This document shows positions 4,346-5,359 of a DNA stretch of 5,359 nucleotides, piece after piece. How positions within the stretch are numbered: position 1 is the first letter of the stretch; each line of letters starts with the position of its first letter. This DNA comes from a bacterium (lineage in GTDB: Bacteria; Desulfobacterota; GWC2-55-46). The translations under genes and the position numbers were made by a program. The notes under the pieces were generated by a model. That model ran no database searches, was not told where the DNA came from, and saw nothing but the letters and a program-made list of their open reading frames with translations. The stretch lies in the NCBI GenBank assembly GCA_027310325.1, contig DAIDBB010000032.1, positions 1-5,359 of the forward strand. The letters run 5' to 3'.

Positions 4346-4759
4346 TCACTTAACCTGGGCGCAGAGGTATTCGAAGAGGAAATATACCCTGTCGGCGGTG
4401 GACTTCCACTCGGCGCCGGTTGTGCGGGTCGTCTCTTTCGATTTGTCGGTATAGTGGAAGGTCGTCTCGGCCACCCTGTATTTCCCCGCCTTGCAGTCGA
4501 TGTTGTAGTAGCTCTCGTAGGCCGCAACGCTCCTGTCCTTTGCCGTGGCGACCGTATTTATCTCTCCCTTCACCCATGCGTTCGTGCTTTCCCTGGTGCG
4601 CTCGATGCTGTCCCTGTCGACGTAGACCGTCTGGACCGCGTCCCTGTGGACGGCGAGCCAGTTGGCGGCGTGCGCGCCGCCCCCGAACGCCGCGAGCGAG
4701 ACGAACGCCGCAAGTCCGGTCGCGGCTCCGCGGCGGATAAGTCCCTTGAACGCTATCAT
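4346..4759 (-). CDS. Exported Adhesin_E-like small protein (137 aa)
   Basis: The start is ATG 4759, chosen over an upstream in-frame ATG (4861) because AAAGGAGGAG lies just before it and a promoter lies between the two. The Sec signal peptide has basic residues K5, R9, R10, a hydrophobic/Ala-rich core 12-25 and an AHA motif with cleavage likely after A31. The mature protein opens with NWLAV, then VYVDRDSI (45-52), alternating strands, C89, YRVAETTFHY (94-103), W118 and C133 near the end. A W at the start, 'yyD..Si', two Cys spaced about 44 residues apart and a late W are the layout of the surface-adhesin E domain (Adhesin_E, PF16747), a small periplasmic or surface domain; the two Cys probably form a disulfide. 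The name does not prove adhesion. It is divergent from the 5021 gene across a region carrying paired palindromic boxes. The downstream flank is the hairpin-rich region. Confidence 0.8.
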   Translation of the reverse strand: MIAFKGLIRRGAATGLAAFVSLAAFGGGAHAANWLAVHRDAVQTVYVDRDSIERTRESTNAWVKGEINTVATAKDRSVAAYESYYNIDCKAGKYRVAETTFHYTDKSKETTRTTGAEWKSTADRVYFLFEYLCAQVK

Positions 4760-4794
4760 GGTCACTCCTCCTTTGTCCGGTTTTATCTCAGCGT

Positions 4795-4823
4795 ATTTTA
4801 TTGGTTTTTTCCCTTCAAGGCAA
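4795..4823 (-). promoter_or_regulatory. Sigma70-type promoter for the Adhesin_E-like gene
   Basis: On the minus strand TTGCCT (4823-4818), a 17-base spacer and TAAAAT (4800-4795) are seen. The predicted start is near 4788, with a leader of about 28 bases containing the AAAGGAGGAG ribosome binding site before ATG 4759. Confidence 0.6.
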
Positions 4824-4848
4824 GTTGAACTTCCGGGGGCGCCCGGTA

Positions 4849-4872
4849 GTATTAATACCAAGATATTAATAC
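4849..4872. promoter_or_regulatory. Paired palindromic TATTAATAC boxes, candidate operator
   Basis: TATTAATAC occurs at 4850-4858 and again at 4864-4872, 14 bp apart. Each core TATTAATA is self-complementary (the first extends to GTATTAATAC), and together they also form a 9-bp inverted repeat AGTATTAAT/ATTAATACT (4848-4856, 4865-4873). They lie 25-50 bases upstream of the -35 of the minus-strand gene and about 46 bases upstream of that of the plus-strand gene. This is a position suited to a dimeric regulator serving both. The AT-rich boxes stand out from GC-rich surroundings. Confidence 0.5.
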
Positions 4873-4917
4873 TTTGCCATCCGCTCGTAGTAGTCTGAAA
4901 TCTATCCTTTCGGAGTC

Positions 4918-4946
4918 TTGTGCGCTCATGGGGGCGGGTCTATACT
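4918..4946 (+). promoter_or_regulatory. Sigma70-type promoter for the 5021 gene
   Basis: TTGTGC (4918-4923), a 17-base spacer and TATACT (4941-4946) are seen. The predicted start is near 4953, so the leader is about 68 bases. I see no convincing terminator or riboswitch fold in this leader. Confidence 0.55.
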
Positions 4947-5020
4947 TGCTCCATATCGGGCTGGGAAAAGATCTTCAATAAAAAAACGGCGCGGGCTTAT
5001 CGCGTTACGGAGGGCGACAG

Positions 5021-5356
5021 ATGGGCAGAGGCATCGAGATGCGGCAAAAGGCCTTGACGATCGTGGCGGCGAAAGGCACGACGAAGATAATCGAATACGA
5101 GGTGGGCGAAACGGACGGCCCCGGGTACATACCCAACTGGTTCATAGGCGTGATCCTCCTTCTGAGGGACGAGATAGAGGAAGACGAGAAGATAGTGGCG
5201 CACAACGGCGTCATAAAGATAGTGAAAAAAACGCCTGTCGACAGGTTCCTGGACTGGATAAAGGACCTTAAGCGGGGCTCAGGAGGGGAACTTCACACCT
5301 ACGGTTCCTCCATGCCTCCTGTAAGAGAAGAGGGGGCGATACCACGCGCCAGTTGA
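5021..5356 (+). CDS. Hypothetical small cytosolic protein (111 aa)
   Basis: ATG 5021 is preceded by GGAGGG (5009-5014) with 6 bases spacing, which favours it over the in-frame ATG at 5039. The protein has no signal peptide and no full transmembrane helix; the most hydrophobic run, IPNWFIGVILLL (37-48), is too short and is followed directly by the acidic RDEIEEDEK (49-57). Predicted strands ALTIVAAK, TKIIEYEVGE and KIVAHNGVIKIVKK are followed by a helix-like PVDRFLDWIKDLKR (72-85). The tail is Gly/Ser/Pro-rich and probably disordered. The NGVIKIVKKTP segment resembles a beta-hairpin before an amphipathic helix. I do not recognise a family and assign no function. It stops at TGA 5354-5356, three bases before the window ends, so whether it is in an operon cannot be seen. 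It is divergent from the Adhesin_E-like gene. Confidence 0.75.
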   Translation: MGRGIEMRQKALTIVAAKGTTKIIEYEVGETDGPGYIPNWFIGVILLLRDEIEEDEKIVAHNGVIKIVKKTPVDRFLDWIKDLKRGSGGELHTYGSSMPPVREEGAIPRAS

Positions 5357-5359
5357 CCC

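Noticed and set aside
4760..4861. N-terminal extension of the Adhesin_E-like protein to the ATG at 4861
   Set aside because: The promoter and an excellent ribosome binding site lie inside it, and it would bury the signal peptide.
1..5359. Hidden defence, toxin-antitoxin, CRISPR or biosynthetic system
   Set aside because: I looked for nuclease, transposase, methyltransferase, toxin-antitoxin and regularly spaced repeat signatures on both strands and saw none; the genes are single envelope-related units.

Overview
The window is a GC-rich bacterial chromosomal segment from a Gram-negative (diderm) organism. It carries an outer-membrane-barrel-like protein ending in Phe, two lipoproteins with lipoboxes, a Sec-exported small protein and an undecaprenyl-diphosphate phosphatase. 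Frequent ATA (Ile), AGG (Arg) and CTC (Leu) codons, the DUF3187/DUF3568 families and the 'CHCEERSDEAI' type intergenic repeat would fit a Desulfobacterota/Nitrospirota-like lineage. That placement is an impression and was not tested.

Layout. Positions 2-841 (+) hold the C-terminal part of a DUF3187-like outer-membrane protein, closed by a perfect bidirectional terminator. A promoter then drives a small lipoprotein (1094-1612, +). Convergent to it is a DUF3568-type lipoprotein (1694-2098, -), and upstream of that on the same strand is a small two-helix membrane protein (2319-2684, -). A GC-rich intergenic repeat occurs three times beside these two minus-strand genes, twice directly behind a stop codon. 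Divergent from the membrane protein is uppP/bacA (2923-3783, +) with a near-consensus promoter.

Positions 3784-4345 have no gene. They hold a dense run of hairpins, a CHCEERSDEAI-type dispersed repeat and a pair of inverted repeats bounding about 226 bp. An exported Adhesin_E-like protein follows (4346-4759, -). It is divergent from a small unknown cytosolic protein (5021-5356, +), and two copies of a palindromic TATTAATAC box lie between them.

The genes look like independent, singly transcribed units of the cell envelope: most have their own recognisable sigma70-type promoter, and no long operon is visible. I found no defence system, mobile-element gene, tRNA, rRNA or CRISPR array. The points most worth checking are the three-copy 3'-flanking repeat, the hairpin array downstream of uppP, a pore-loop-like motif in the small membrane protein, its apparently leaderless mRNA, and the paired TATTAATAC boxes.
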